DNA of 7,902 nt from contig JAADFT010000063.1 of the NCBI GenBank assembly GCA_013152765.1, positions 1 through 7,902 of the forward strand. The letters run 5' to 3'. The notes beneath the pieces are model-generated. The model did not search any database and was not told where the DNA came from. It was given only the letters and a program-made list of their open reading frames with translations. Position 1 is the stretch's first letter; every line of letters begins with the position of its first letter. The DNA comes from Calditrichota bacterium. Its GTDB lineage: Bacteria; Zhuqueibacterota; Zhuqueibacteria; Oleimicrobiales; Geothermoviventaceae. The position numbers and the translations under genes are program-made. Shown here one piece after another: positions 1 through 5,576 of the stretch.

Positions 1-180
1 ACCTCGGGCGGAGCCACGGTGTGGCAGGGCGCACAGAAAGCGCTTTTGCTGCGGTAGGCGTGGCGTGTGGATTTGCCGGGAGCAGCAGAAGAAACGTCTG
101 GGTAGCACCAGAATGCGACAAAATTGCTGGTACACTTTCAGTTCTGCTACGTCGGACAGTTAATGATTTTTCCGAGGTTG
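1..180. other. upstream intergenic region, no supported gene
   Basis: No convincing gene lies here. In frame 1 the first 18 codons are open and end in TAG at 55-57, so this could be the last residues of a gene that begins outside the window. Eighteen codons are too few to judge. From about 118 to 175 the sequence is clearly richer in A+T than its surroundings, which is where I would expect the promoter of the gene at 292. I could not find a convincing -35/-10 pair. TACACT at 131-136 is the best -10-like hexamer, but it has no matching -35. Confidence 0.4.
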
Positions 181-270
181 AGCCCGCTTCATTCAGTGGG
201 CGCGTCCTCAAAATAGCCCGGGGATCAAATCCCCGGGCGTCCTGTTCAGGCAAAAACAGCGTAGCGGGCT
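181..270 (+). promoter_or_regulatory. structured 5' leader with alternative pairings
   Basis: The leader of the gene at 292 can fold in two incompatible ways. Locally, GCCCGCT (182-188) pairs with AGTGGGC (195-201) through seven pairs including one G-U, with a 6-nt loop. Alternatively AGCCCGCT (181-188) pairs perfectly over eight bases with AGCGGGCT (263-270), which ends only eight bases before the SD core. The linker between the hairpins contains TCCTC (205-209), which is complementary to GAGGA (276-280) in the SD region. This could be a regulatory RNA switch, but I do not recognise it as a known riboswitch class, and the fold is read by eye without energy calculation. Confidence 0.35.
216..238 (+). 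repeat. 10-bp perfect GC-rich hairpin, possible REP-like element
   Basis: The arms 216-225 and 229-238 are perfectly complementary (GCCCGGGGAT against ATCCCCGGGC) around a CAA triloop. It lies 54 bp before the start codon at 292, within the presumed 5' UTR. No T-run follows, so it is not a typical intrinsic terminator. GC-rich palindromes of this kind are often dispersed intergenic repeats in bacteria, but only one copy is visible here, so the repeat label is inference. It could equally be a transcript-stabilising hairpin or part of the leader fold. Confidence 0.4.
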
Positions 271-277
271 TGGTAGA

Positions 278-282
278 GGAGG
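278..282 (+). promoter_or_regulatory. Shine-Dalgarno site of the MEMO-family gene
   Basis: A perfect GGAGG core within AGAGGAGGGA lies nine bases before the ATG at 292. It fixes that start, and the protein then opens directly with a signal peptide. Confidence 0.8.
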
Positions 283-291
283 GAGAGAGTC

Positions 292-1374
292 ATGAGAACC
301 GCAGTGTGGTTGAGCCTGTCGGTTGTTTTGCTTTCGGTGCCGCTTCGGGGGCAGACAACGCGTGGACTGGTCGACTCTGTGGGCTACGCGACGCGCCCGG
401 AGCAAATGGAAGCTCTTCTGCCACTGGTTCAGGCCCTCGAGGCCGAAGAGCTGGCCCGCGACGACAGCGCCGTTTGGGCTGTGCACGGAGAGAACTGGGT
501 GACGGGCATTTCGCCGCACGACGACTACGTCTACGCGGGACGCGTGTACTGGCACCTGTTCCGCAAGTACCACGCGAAGACAGCCATCCTGATCGGGGTG
601 GCCCACAAAGCCTGGCGCTGGAACGAGGCCGACCGTCTCATTTTCGACGCCTTCCGTTACTGGCGCGGCCCGTGGGGTAAGGTGCCGGTCTCGGCGCTGC
701 GCGAGGAATTGCTCGGGAGTTTGCCGAAAGAGCACGTCGTGGTGTCGAACGCTTACGAGTCGGAGGAGCACTCCCTCGAGGGGCTCATCCCCTGGCTCCA
801 GATGCAGCGTCGGGACGTGGAAATCGTGCCGATTCTGGTGCCGTACATGCACTGGGGCAGGATGGACACCCTTGCCACTGAGCTCGCCCGCGCGCTGGCC
901 AAAGCGGTCAAAGCGCGGCAGTGGGTCTGGGGAAAGGACTTTGTGATCTTGATTTCCTCCGACGCCGTCCACTACGGCGACGAGGGCTGGGGTGGCAAGA
1001 ACTACGCGCCGTTCGGCGCGGACAGCCTGGGCCACGCAAAGGCGGTGCAGAGGGAGTACGACCTGATTCGCCGTTACCTGACCGGGCCGATTCAGGGCGA
1101 GAGGTTGCGGGACTTTCTGTACACGCTTGTGGACTCGACCAATTTGCGAAACTACAAGATCACCTGGTGTGGTCGTTTCTCCATTCCATTCGGTCTGGAT
1201 TTGAGTCGACACCTGGCTTCGGAGCTCGGCCGACCCGTGCCGGAGGGCTACCTGCTGCGCTACGGCGACAGTTGGACCCTCGGACGCCTGCCGGTGTCCC
1301 TTGGTGGACTGGGTGTTACTGCGCCACGGTCGTTGCACCACTGGGTGGGCTACGCAGCCATTGTTTACTTCTGA
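292..1374 (+). CDS. secreted MEMO-family (AmmeMemoRadiSam protein B-like) protein
   Basis: This 360-residue protein has a Sec signal peptide (residues 1 to about 20: MRT, hydrophobic core, SVPLRG), so it should act in the periplasm or outside the cell. The rest matches the MEMO family. It has SPHDDYVYAG at 75-83 where the family has a PHAGYxYSG-like motif. It also has His105 in IGVAHK, EEHSLE at 158-163, ISSDAVHYG at 221-229 and CGRFSIPF at 293-300. His76, His105, Asp224/His227 and Cys293 correspond to conserved MEMO positions, of which two His and the Cys bind metal in human MEMO1. The PHDD variation replaces the usual Ala-Gly. MEMO folds resemble class III extradiol dioxygenases, but the substrate here is unknown. 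No AMMECR1 or radical-SAM partner is in the window. The ATG is set by a perfect SD nine bases upstream. It appears monocistronic, with terminator-like hairpins 33 bp after the stop. Family call is confident; activity is not. Confidence 0.85.
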   Translation: MRTAVWLSLSVVLLSVPLRGQTTRGLVDSVGYATRPEQMEALLPLVQALEAEELARDDSAVWAVHGENWVTGISPHDDYVYAGRVYWHLFRKYHAKTAILIGVAHKAWRWNEADRLIFDAFRYWRGPWGKVPVSALREELLGSLPKEHVVVSNAYESEEHSLEGLIPWLQMQRRDVEIVPILVPYMHWGRMDTLATELARALAKAVKARQWVWGKDFVILISSDAVHYGDEGWGGKNYAPFGADSLGHAKAVQREYDLIRRYLTGPIQGERLRDFLYTLVDSTNLRNYKITWCGRFSIPFGLDLSRHLASELGRPVPEGYLLRYGDSWTLGRLPVSLGGLGVTAPRSLHHWVGYAAIVYF

Positions 1375-1406
1375 CGACGTTCCCTGCTGTCGACGCAACT
1401 TGCTGG

Positions 1407-1432
1407 TCGCCCTCTGGACAGGGCGAGCTTTT
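1407..1432 (+). terminator. intrinsic terminator-like hairpin after the MEMO gene
   Basis: The arms TCGCCCT (1407-1413) and AGGGCGA (1420-1426) form seven perfect pairs around a 6-nt loop, followed by GCTTTT. The stem, the short T-run and the position 33 bp after the stop at 1374 fit an intrinsic terminator, although four T's is a short run. Confidence 0.5.
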
Positions 1433-1435
1433 CCG

Positions 1436-1453
1436 GGTCCGCTTCGGCGGACC
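1436..1453 (+). terminator. second tandem hairpin with UUCG tetraloop
   Basis: GGTCCGC (1436-1442) and GCGGACC (1447-1453) pair perfectly around TTCG, giving the very stable C(UUCG)G tetraloop. It begins ten bases after the first hairpin ends. Only TTGGTG follows, so on its own it is a poor terminator. It may back up the first hairpin or protect the 3' end of the transcript. Confidence 0.4.
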
Positions 1454-1722
1454 TTGGTGCGTCTGGCCGGAAAGCGCCCCGCCTGCTGGGAGCTGCGGGC
1501 GGAAGCCGCTGAGCTGTGCGAAAGCCAGGGACGAGAGGGCTGCTGACGCCGTCTGCGGGGGCTGCTACGTTCCGCCTTCTCCGGCTTACCAGCCTAACGC
1601 GAAAAAGTGCGGCACTTTAGCGGGACAAAAAGCGTTGCAGCTTAAGCGGCTGCTTTGTAGATTTCGGGCGCGGTCGTTGAGGACTGCTGGTTACAACTCT
1701 GGTGCACAGGCGCCAGGCGCGC
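1454..1722. other. gene-free stretch before the lipoprotein cluster
   Basis: Together with the two hairpins this makes about 350 bp without a supported gene. The open frames crossing it lack SD sequences and overlap real genes out of phase. It holds the palindrome at 1604-1618 and a weak hairpin (GCAGC 1637-1641 with GCTGC 1649-1653, then TTT). TTGCAG (1635-1640) and TAGATT (1658-1663), 17 bp apart, form a very weak promoter candidate for the cluster that follows. Confidence 0.4.
1604..1618. promoter_or_regulatory. perfect 15-bp dyad, possible operator
   Basis: AAAGTGC, a single G, then GCACTTT form a perfect inverted repeat about 105 bp before the annotated lipoprotein start. With only one central base it suits a dimeric DNA-binding protein better than an RNA hairpin, although a six-pair stem with a CGG loop is possible. 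No regulator gene lies nearby. Chance occurrence cannot be excluded. Confidence 0.25.
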
Positions 1723-2967
1723 ATGTCAAAGTGGATTCTGGGTCATTCGCTCTGGTTGACGTCGGAGGAAGTCATTCTGAGACCTTTTCTGCTTCTGCTT
1801 TTGATCTTTGTGGTCGCCCTGTGGGGCTGTGAGGACAACAACTCCCCAACGAAACCGCAGGAACCCTCGCTTTCCGATGCGAGTGTGCCGGAGGTGGCAA
1901 GCCCCGGCCAAACCTACCTGATCACCGTCCGCGCTGAGGATCCCCAGGGCATTCACGACATCGCGACGGTCACTGTTCAGATCAAATTAGAGAGCCAGGT
2001 GCTTCGCACCGACACGCTTTTCGACGACGGCGCCTACTACCACCCCGAGGACGGCGACGTGGTGGCGGGCGACGGTTTGTTTTCCCAGCGCATCCGTTGG
2101 GACTGGGCGGCCCAGGAAGAAGCCACGTTCTCGCTCGTCTTTCAAGCAGTCGACCGCGGTGGTCACGCCAGCGAACCACTGGTTGCCAAGGTTCGGGCCA
2201 GGCAGAATGCAGCTCCTGCGATTGTGCGGGTGGAGGTCCCGCAGGTGCTGCCCAGCGGCTTTGAGGGGCTCTTGTTCTTCCGCGTACAGGTGCAGGATTC
2301 GCAGGGCGTTGCTGACGTCCAGAAGGTGCTGTTCGGACTGGTCAAGAACGGCAGGGAGCTGTTCGAGAAGCCGCTTTACAACGACGGTACCCACGGCGAC
2401 CGGCAGGCTGGCGACGACTGGTTCGAACTCGGCGTGGACTCGTCTTTCGCGGCTGGAAAGTTGGGCGACTACGTGCTTCGGTTTCACGCCGAAGACAGGC
2501 TCGGTGCTGTGAGTGCCCCGGTTGAAAAGCCCCTGAAAATCGAGAACGGACCTCCCTGGATCGCAGTCGTCGATTGCCCGGACACGGTCGCAAAGCCAGA
2601 GAGTGGGGCTGTGGCTGTACGCGTTACGGCCACGGTTTTCGACCCGCAGTCCCTGGCCGACGTCAAGTTCGTGGGCTTTACCTCCCTGAAGCCGGACAGC
2701 ACGTACGCGAACAACGGTCAGCCCATCCCGATGGCCGACAACGGCCTGCCTTTCGATCCTTCCCAGTTTCCGCAACCGTACTACGGCGACGAGCAGGCCG
2801 GCGACGGCGTGTTTACCTTCACGATGGTCGTTTACTCGGACGCCGACGCCAACAGCCAGGGCGTGACGCCTGTGCAGCCCGGCACCTACCGCTTCACGTT
2901 CCAGGCAGAGGACTGGGTCGGAAACCGTAGCGAACCCGTGGTCAAAACGCTGGTCATTCGACAATGA
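1723..2967 (+). CDS. outer-surface lipoprotein with three Ig-like repeats
   Basis: This is a predicted lipoprotein. A hydrophobic run beginning RPFLLLLL ends in the lipobox LWGC, with the lipidated Cys encoded at 1828-1830. A short linker (EDNNSPTKPQ) follows, then three tandem domains of about 115 residues. Each carries an acidic Gly-rich motif: DDG...DGD..AGDG.F (codons about 2020-2082), NDG..GD..AGD (2380-2418) and DNG...GDEQAGDG.F (2734-2814). Each domain ends with an AEDR/AVDR/AEDW-type Ig or cadherin-like strand. The Asp-rich loops look able to bind calcium (inference). The start is uncertain. ATG 1723 is the first ATG of this frame but has no SD and gives a signal peptide with an odd acidic N-region. 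The only good SD (1764-1768) precedes ATT 1774 and CTG 1777, which would give a textbook 18-19-residue signal. GTG 1702 is also in frame. The stop overlaps the next start by four bases (ATGA), implying translational coupling. Function is unknown; surface scaffold or adhesin-like roles are guesses. Confidence 0.8.
   Translation: MSKWILGHSLWLTSEEVILRPFLLLLLIFVVALWGCEDNNSPTKPQEPSLSDASVPEVASPGQTYLITVRAEDPQGIHDIATVTVQIKLESQVLRTDTLFDDGAYYHPEDGDVVAGDGLFSQRIRWDWAAQEEATFSLVFQAVDRGGHASEPLVAKVRARQNAAPAIVRVEVPQVLPSGFEGLLFFRVQVQDSQGVADVQKVLFGLVKNGRELFEKPLYNDGTHGDRQAGDDWFELGVDSSFAAGKLGDYVLRFHAEDRLGAVSAPVEKPLKIENGPPWIAVVDCPDTVAKPESGAVAVRVTATVFDPQSLADVKFVGFTSLKPDSTYANNGQPIPMADNGLPFDPSQFPQPYYGDEQAGDGVFTFTMVVYSDADANSQGVTPVQPGTYRFTFQAEDWVGNRSEPVVKTLVIRQ
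1764..1779 (+). promoter_or_regulatory. strong SD facing non-standard ATT/CTG start codons
   Basis: GGAGG at 1764-1768 is the only good SD near the start of the lipoprotein. It is five bases from ATT (1774) and eight from CTG (1777), both in frame and directly ahead of the RPFLLLLL signal core. No ATG, GTG or TTG lies at a suitable distance. Either a rare start codon is used, or an ATG has been lost by mutation or sequencing error. Confidence 0.45.
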
Positions 2968-4445
2968 AATCGGTCAAACCAGGCTTTCTTGCTGTAGCGC
3001 TTCTGGTCTTTCTTGCAGTGCCGCCGGCGCTGGTGGCGCAGAGCCGCGTTGCATTGACACCGAAATTTGCCAGCGAATTCGGTGAGACACCTCCGCCGGA
3101 CAAAGGGCTGGCGAGCAACAGCGTCACCGACATTCGCTTTCTGAACGGCACCGTGTGGGTTGCCACCGGAAACGGCCTGAGCCGCACCTCCGACAACGGC
3201 CTCACCTGGGAGTCGTTCGGCGAGAAACACGGTCTTGGCAAGGGCGGGGTTTCTGCGCTTGCCGTCACCGACTCGATCATCTGGGTTGCGACCGCCTTCG
3301 ACACCGTAACCAAGGACGCCGGGAAATTACCCGCAGGCGGTGGCCTCAGCTACTCAACGGACGGCGGCGAGACCTGGGTCCACGTCCCTCAGCCGGGGGC
3401 CACACCTGTTCAGAACGTGACCTACGACATCGCTCTGCTGGGACACACCGTGTGGATCACGAGCTGGGGAGGCGGCCTGCGGAAAAGCGAGGACCGCGGT
3501 CAAACCTGGGAGGTCGTCACGCCGGACACGTTCCTGTTCGATCCCCTCGGCAACCTGAACCACCGGGCTTTCTCCGTGATCGCGGTGGACAGCACGCTCT
3601 GGGTTGGGACCGCAAAAGGCGTGAACCGTTCGGACGACGGTGGAAAAACGTGGGTGAATTTCAACCACCAGAACCAGCTTCACCCGATTTCCGGGAATTT
3701 CGTCGTGGCGTTGGCGCACCAGCGCTGGAACGGACACGACCGCATCTGGGCGGCCACGGTAGAAACGACTTCGGAGACCGGCGACACCACGGAGTTCCGC
3801 GGCGTAAGCTGGACCGACGACAACGGCGAAACCTGGCAGACGGCTCTGCGCGGTCAGTTCGCCCACAACTTTGCGTTCGACGACTCGGTGGTTTACGTTT
3901 GCACCGACAGCGGCCTCTACCGCTCGGTCGATTTGGGCAAAACCTGGTACCGCTACGGCGAGATTCAGGATGCCTCCAGCGGTGAACGCTTCTGGAGCAC
4001 GGAGTTCTACGGTGCCGGCGTGGACGCGCAGCACCGGCTCTGGGCTGGAGGAGGCGACGGTCTTGTGATGACCGCGGACAACGGAAACACCTGGCACATT
4101 TTCAGGAGCTTCGTTCCCACGGGCCGCAACGGTGAGGTGAGAACGTACGCCTACCCGAATCCGTTTTCGCCCGCGCGCCACAACGTGCTGGGCGGCGAGG
4201 GACACGTTCGTTTCCAGTACAACACCACGCGACCTACGCGCGTGACTCTGCGGATCTACGACTTCGCCATGCAGCGAGTGGCAACGGTGGTCGAAGGAAA
4301 AGAGCGACCCGTGCCCGGTGACTACAGCGAAGTGTGGAACGGCCGGAACGAGGCTGGCCAGGTTGTGGCGAACGGGGTGTACTTCTACCGGCTGGATCTC
4401 GAAGGAGAAGGGTCGTACTGGGGTAAACTGATCATCCTGGACTGA
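2964..4445 (+). CDS. secreted seven-Asp-box beta-propeller with FlgD/T9SS-like C-terminal domain
   Basis: This 493-residue protein has a Sec signal peptide (1-25, ending PALVA-Q). Seven BNR/Asp-box motifs of the form (S/T)-x-D-x-G-x-T-W sit at residues 75-82, 131-138, 175-182, 223-230, 284-291, 321-328 and 370-377. The count and spacing fit a seven-bladed propeller of the sialidase/YCF48/VPS10-like fold, but no sialidase catalytic set was recognised, so no enzyme activity is claimed. Residues about 392-493 form a C-terminal domain with YAYPNPFSP, a beta-sandwich with WNGRNEAGQ, NGVYFYRLD and the final GKLIILD. This is the FlgD Ig-like/T9SS type A style of sorting domain, which directs cargo across the outer membrane in FCB bacteria. 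The ATG overlaps the previous stop (ATGA), and the next gene begins ten bases after the stop, so the three genes should be co-translated. Probably a surface-anchored or released binding protein. Confidence 0.85.
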   Translation: MKSVKPGFLAVALLVFLAVPPALVAQSRVALTPKFASEFGETPPPDKGLASNSVTDIRFLNGTVWVATGNGLSRTSDNGLTWESFGEKHGLGKGGVSALAVTDSIIWVATAFDTVTKDAGKLPAGGGLSYSTDGGETWVHVPQPGATPVQNVTYDIALLGHTVWITSWGGGLRKSEDRGQTWEVVTPDTFLFDPLGNLNHRAFSVIAVDSTLWVGTAKGVNRSDDGGKTWVNFNHQNQLHPISGNFVVALAHQRWNGHDRIWAATVETTSETGDTTEFRGVSWTDDNGETWQTALRGQFAHNFAFDDSVVYVCTDSGLYRSVDLGKTWYRYGEIQDASSGERFWSTEFYGAGVDAQHRLWAGGGDGLVMTADNGNTWHIFRSFVPTGRNGEVRTYAYPNPFSPARHNVLGGEGHVRFQYNTTRPTRVTLRIYDFAMQRVATVVEGKERPVPGDYSEVWNGRNEAGQVVANGVYFYRLDLEGEGSYWGKLIILD

Positions 4446-4455
4446 AGAGGACCGA

Positions 4456-5442
4456 ATGGGTCGTGAAAAGTGGCTGACGGTTTTGCTGGTGGCTGGTTTG
4501 CTCGTGCCCCGGGTGTCGCGGGCCCAGGGAGGTTACGCCGGAGCGTTCCTGCGCCTGGGCGTAAGCGCGGAAACGGTGGCTTTGGGTGAGGCGCTTACGG
4601 CGGCGACAAATCAGGGCTACAGCCTGTTTTTCAACCCGGCGGGTCTCACGCGGCTGGAGCGCCGGCAGCTCAGGGCTTCGTACGCGCTCTTGAGTCTGGA
4701 CCGGAAACTGACCGCCCTGGGATTTTCTACCTCGGTTGGACCAGAACCCGGAGCAGAGCAGGATGGCGGGGAACGGGCAAAGCCCCGCGCCGGGATCGGC
4801 CTTGGCTGGGTGCACGCCGGTGTGGACAACATCGACGGCCGCGATTTCGACGGCCGTCCGACTGGCATGTTGAGCAACTCCGAGAACGCGTTCTACTTCG
4901 GTTTCGGAATGCAGCCCCACAGGCTGTTTTCGCTGGGACTGGCGGGCAAGATTCTCTACAACCGTTTCCCCGGCATGACTGAGACAAACGGGGCGCTCAC
5001 CGCTCGCGGCTTCGGCGTCGACGTGGGTGTGCTGGTGGGGCCGTTTGGCGGGCTTACGTTGGGAGCCGTCGTGCGTGACATCAACTCGCGCTACACCTGG
5101 AACACCGAGCACGTGTGGGAGCACGGCACCACCACGGTGGACCGCTTTCCGCGCGTCTGGCGTGTCGGGGCGGCGTACCGTTTTCTGGAGGGTCGTGCTC
5201 TGATCCTGGGTCAGGCTGAGGACTCGGACGTCGGTGACCCCCGTCTGCAGGTTGGCGCCGAGTGGGAGGCCGTGCGCGGTGTGCTGTTCCGTGCCGGAAT
5301 GCGTGGCACCGCGCCGTCATTTGGGCTGGGCTTCTCGCGGCCGCTGCTTGGCCGGCAGTTTACGCTGAATTACGCGGTGTTCTCCTCCAACTCCGAGGCG
5401 CCGCGGGTGGAGCACTGGCTGGGTTGGGCCGTGGAATTTTGA
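4456..5442 (+). CDS. PorV/PorQ-like outer-membrane beta-barrel protein (first copy)
   Basis: A 328-residue protein with a signal peptide (1-23, cleavage after VSRA). The mature N-terminus GGYAGAFLRLGVSAETVALGEA is typical of the PorV family, followed by the FFNPAGL motif at 59-64. The rest alternates short hydrophobic beta-strands and ends in phenylalanine, as many outer-membrane barrels do. PorV-family proteins are FadL-like barrels; in T9SS, PorV shuttles cargo with a C-terminal sorting domain to the attachment machinery. This one is shorter than classical PorV (about 390 residues), and with two related copies here the exact role is open. SD AAGAGGA (4445-4451) lies just before the ATG, and the gene follows the propeller by ten bases, so operon membership is strong. 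A cargo-specific shuttle for the propeller protein is inference. Confidence 0.8.
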   Translation: MGREKWLTVLLVAGLLVPRVSRAQGGYAGAFLRLGVSAETVALGEALTAATNQGYSLFFNPAGLTRLERRQLRASYALLSLDRKLTALGFSTSVGPEPGAEQDGGERAKPRAGIGLGWVHAGVDNIDGRDFDGRPTGMLSNSENAFYFGFGMQPHRLFSLGLAGKILYNRFPGMTETNGALTARGFGVDVGVLVGPFGGLTLGAVVRDINSRYTWNTEHVWEHGTTTVDRFPRVWRVGAAYRFLEGRALILGQAEDSDVGDPRLQVGAEWEAVRGVLFRAGMRGTAPSFGLGFSRPLLGRQFTLNYAVFSSNSEAPRVEHWLGWAVEF

Positions 5443-5573
5443 GAGCGGATTTCTTGGCAGGCTGGCAGTGAAGACTGCAAAAGCGTGAGAGTGTCTGCGC
5501 TGTGCAGAATCGTGCTGCTTGCCGAGAGGCTTTTGACTTAGGACAGACTCGTTTCTAACGGAAGGGTTGTGTT
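5443..5573. other. spacer between the two barrel genes
   Basis: These 131 bp hold no supported gene. The only hairpins are weak: GCAGT-GAAG-ACTGC at 5465-5478 and a 3-bp GCC/GGC stem before TTTT at 5521-5534. TTGACT at 5533-5538 resembles a -35 box, but its matching -10 would fall on the SD at 5560-5566. I see no convincing terminator or promoter, so readthrough from the upstream barrel gene is likely. Confidence 0.35.
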
Positions 5574-5576
5574 TTG
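5560..5576 (+). promoter_or_regulatory. SD and TTG start of the second barrel gene
   Basis: GGAAGGG (5560-5566) is seven bases before TTG 5574. An in-frame TAA at 5556 leaves this TTG as the only possible start ahead of the signal peptide (M)KKSVWTFLG, so the non-ATG start is well supported. Confidence 0.75.

Noticed and set aside
1..57. Tail of an upstream gene in frame 1
   Set aside because: Only 18 codons are visible before TAG and they match no family I recognise. Other frames are also open at the edge, so no CDS is called.
61..77. Sigma-54-like promoter (TGGC...TTGC)
   Set aside because: The GG and GC elements are one base too far apart. The similar TGGCAG...CTGC at 5463-5479 fails the same way.
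216..238. Possible tRNA T-arm (GATCAAATC resembles GTTCAAATC)
   Set aside because: No acceptor, D or anticodon arm can be built upstream, and the stem is longer than a T-arm.
21..680. 219-codon plus-strand frame over the leader
   Set aside because: Two thirds lies inside the MEMO gene in another frame. The leader part is broken up by hairpins and has no homology I recognise.
208..1398. 396-codon open frame on the minus strand
   Set aside because: It mirrors the MEMO gene, whose conserved motifs, signal peptide and SD are all on the plus strand. Its translation is low in complexity with no recognisable motif; long antisense frames are common in GC-rich genes.
921..1832. 303-codon plus-strand frame crossing the gap between the MEMO and lipoprotein genes
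   Set aside because: It starts inside the MEMO gene out of frame, has no SD, runs through the terminator hairpins and ends inside the lipoprotein signal sequence. Composition is typical of out-of-frame GC-rich DNA.
1987..2964. 325-codon open frame on the minus strand
   Set aside because: It is the antisense shadow of the lipoprotein, with His/Val/Arg-rich composition and no SD or domain.
5533..5561. Sigma-70-like promoter before the second barrel gene (TTGACT)
   Set aside because: At 17 bp spacing the -10 would be TAACGG, a poor match that overlaps the SD, leaving no room for a leader.
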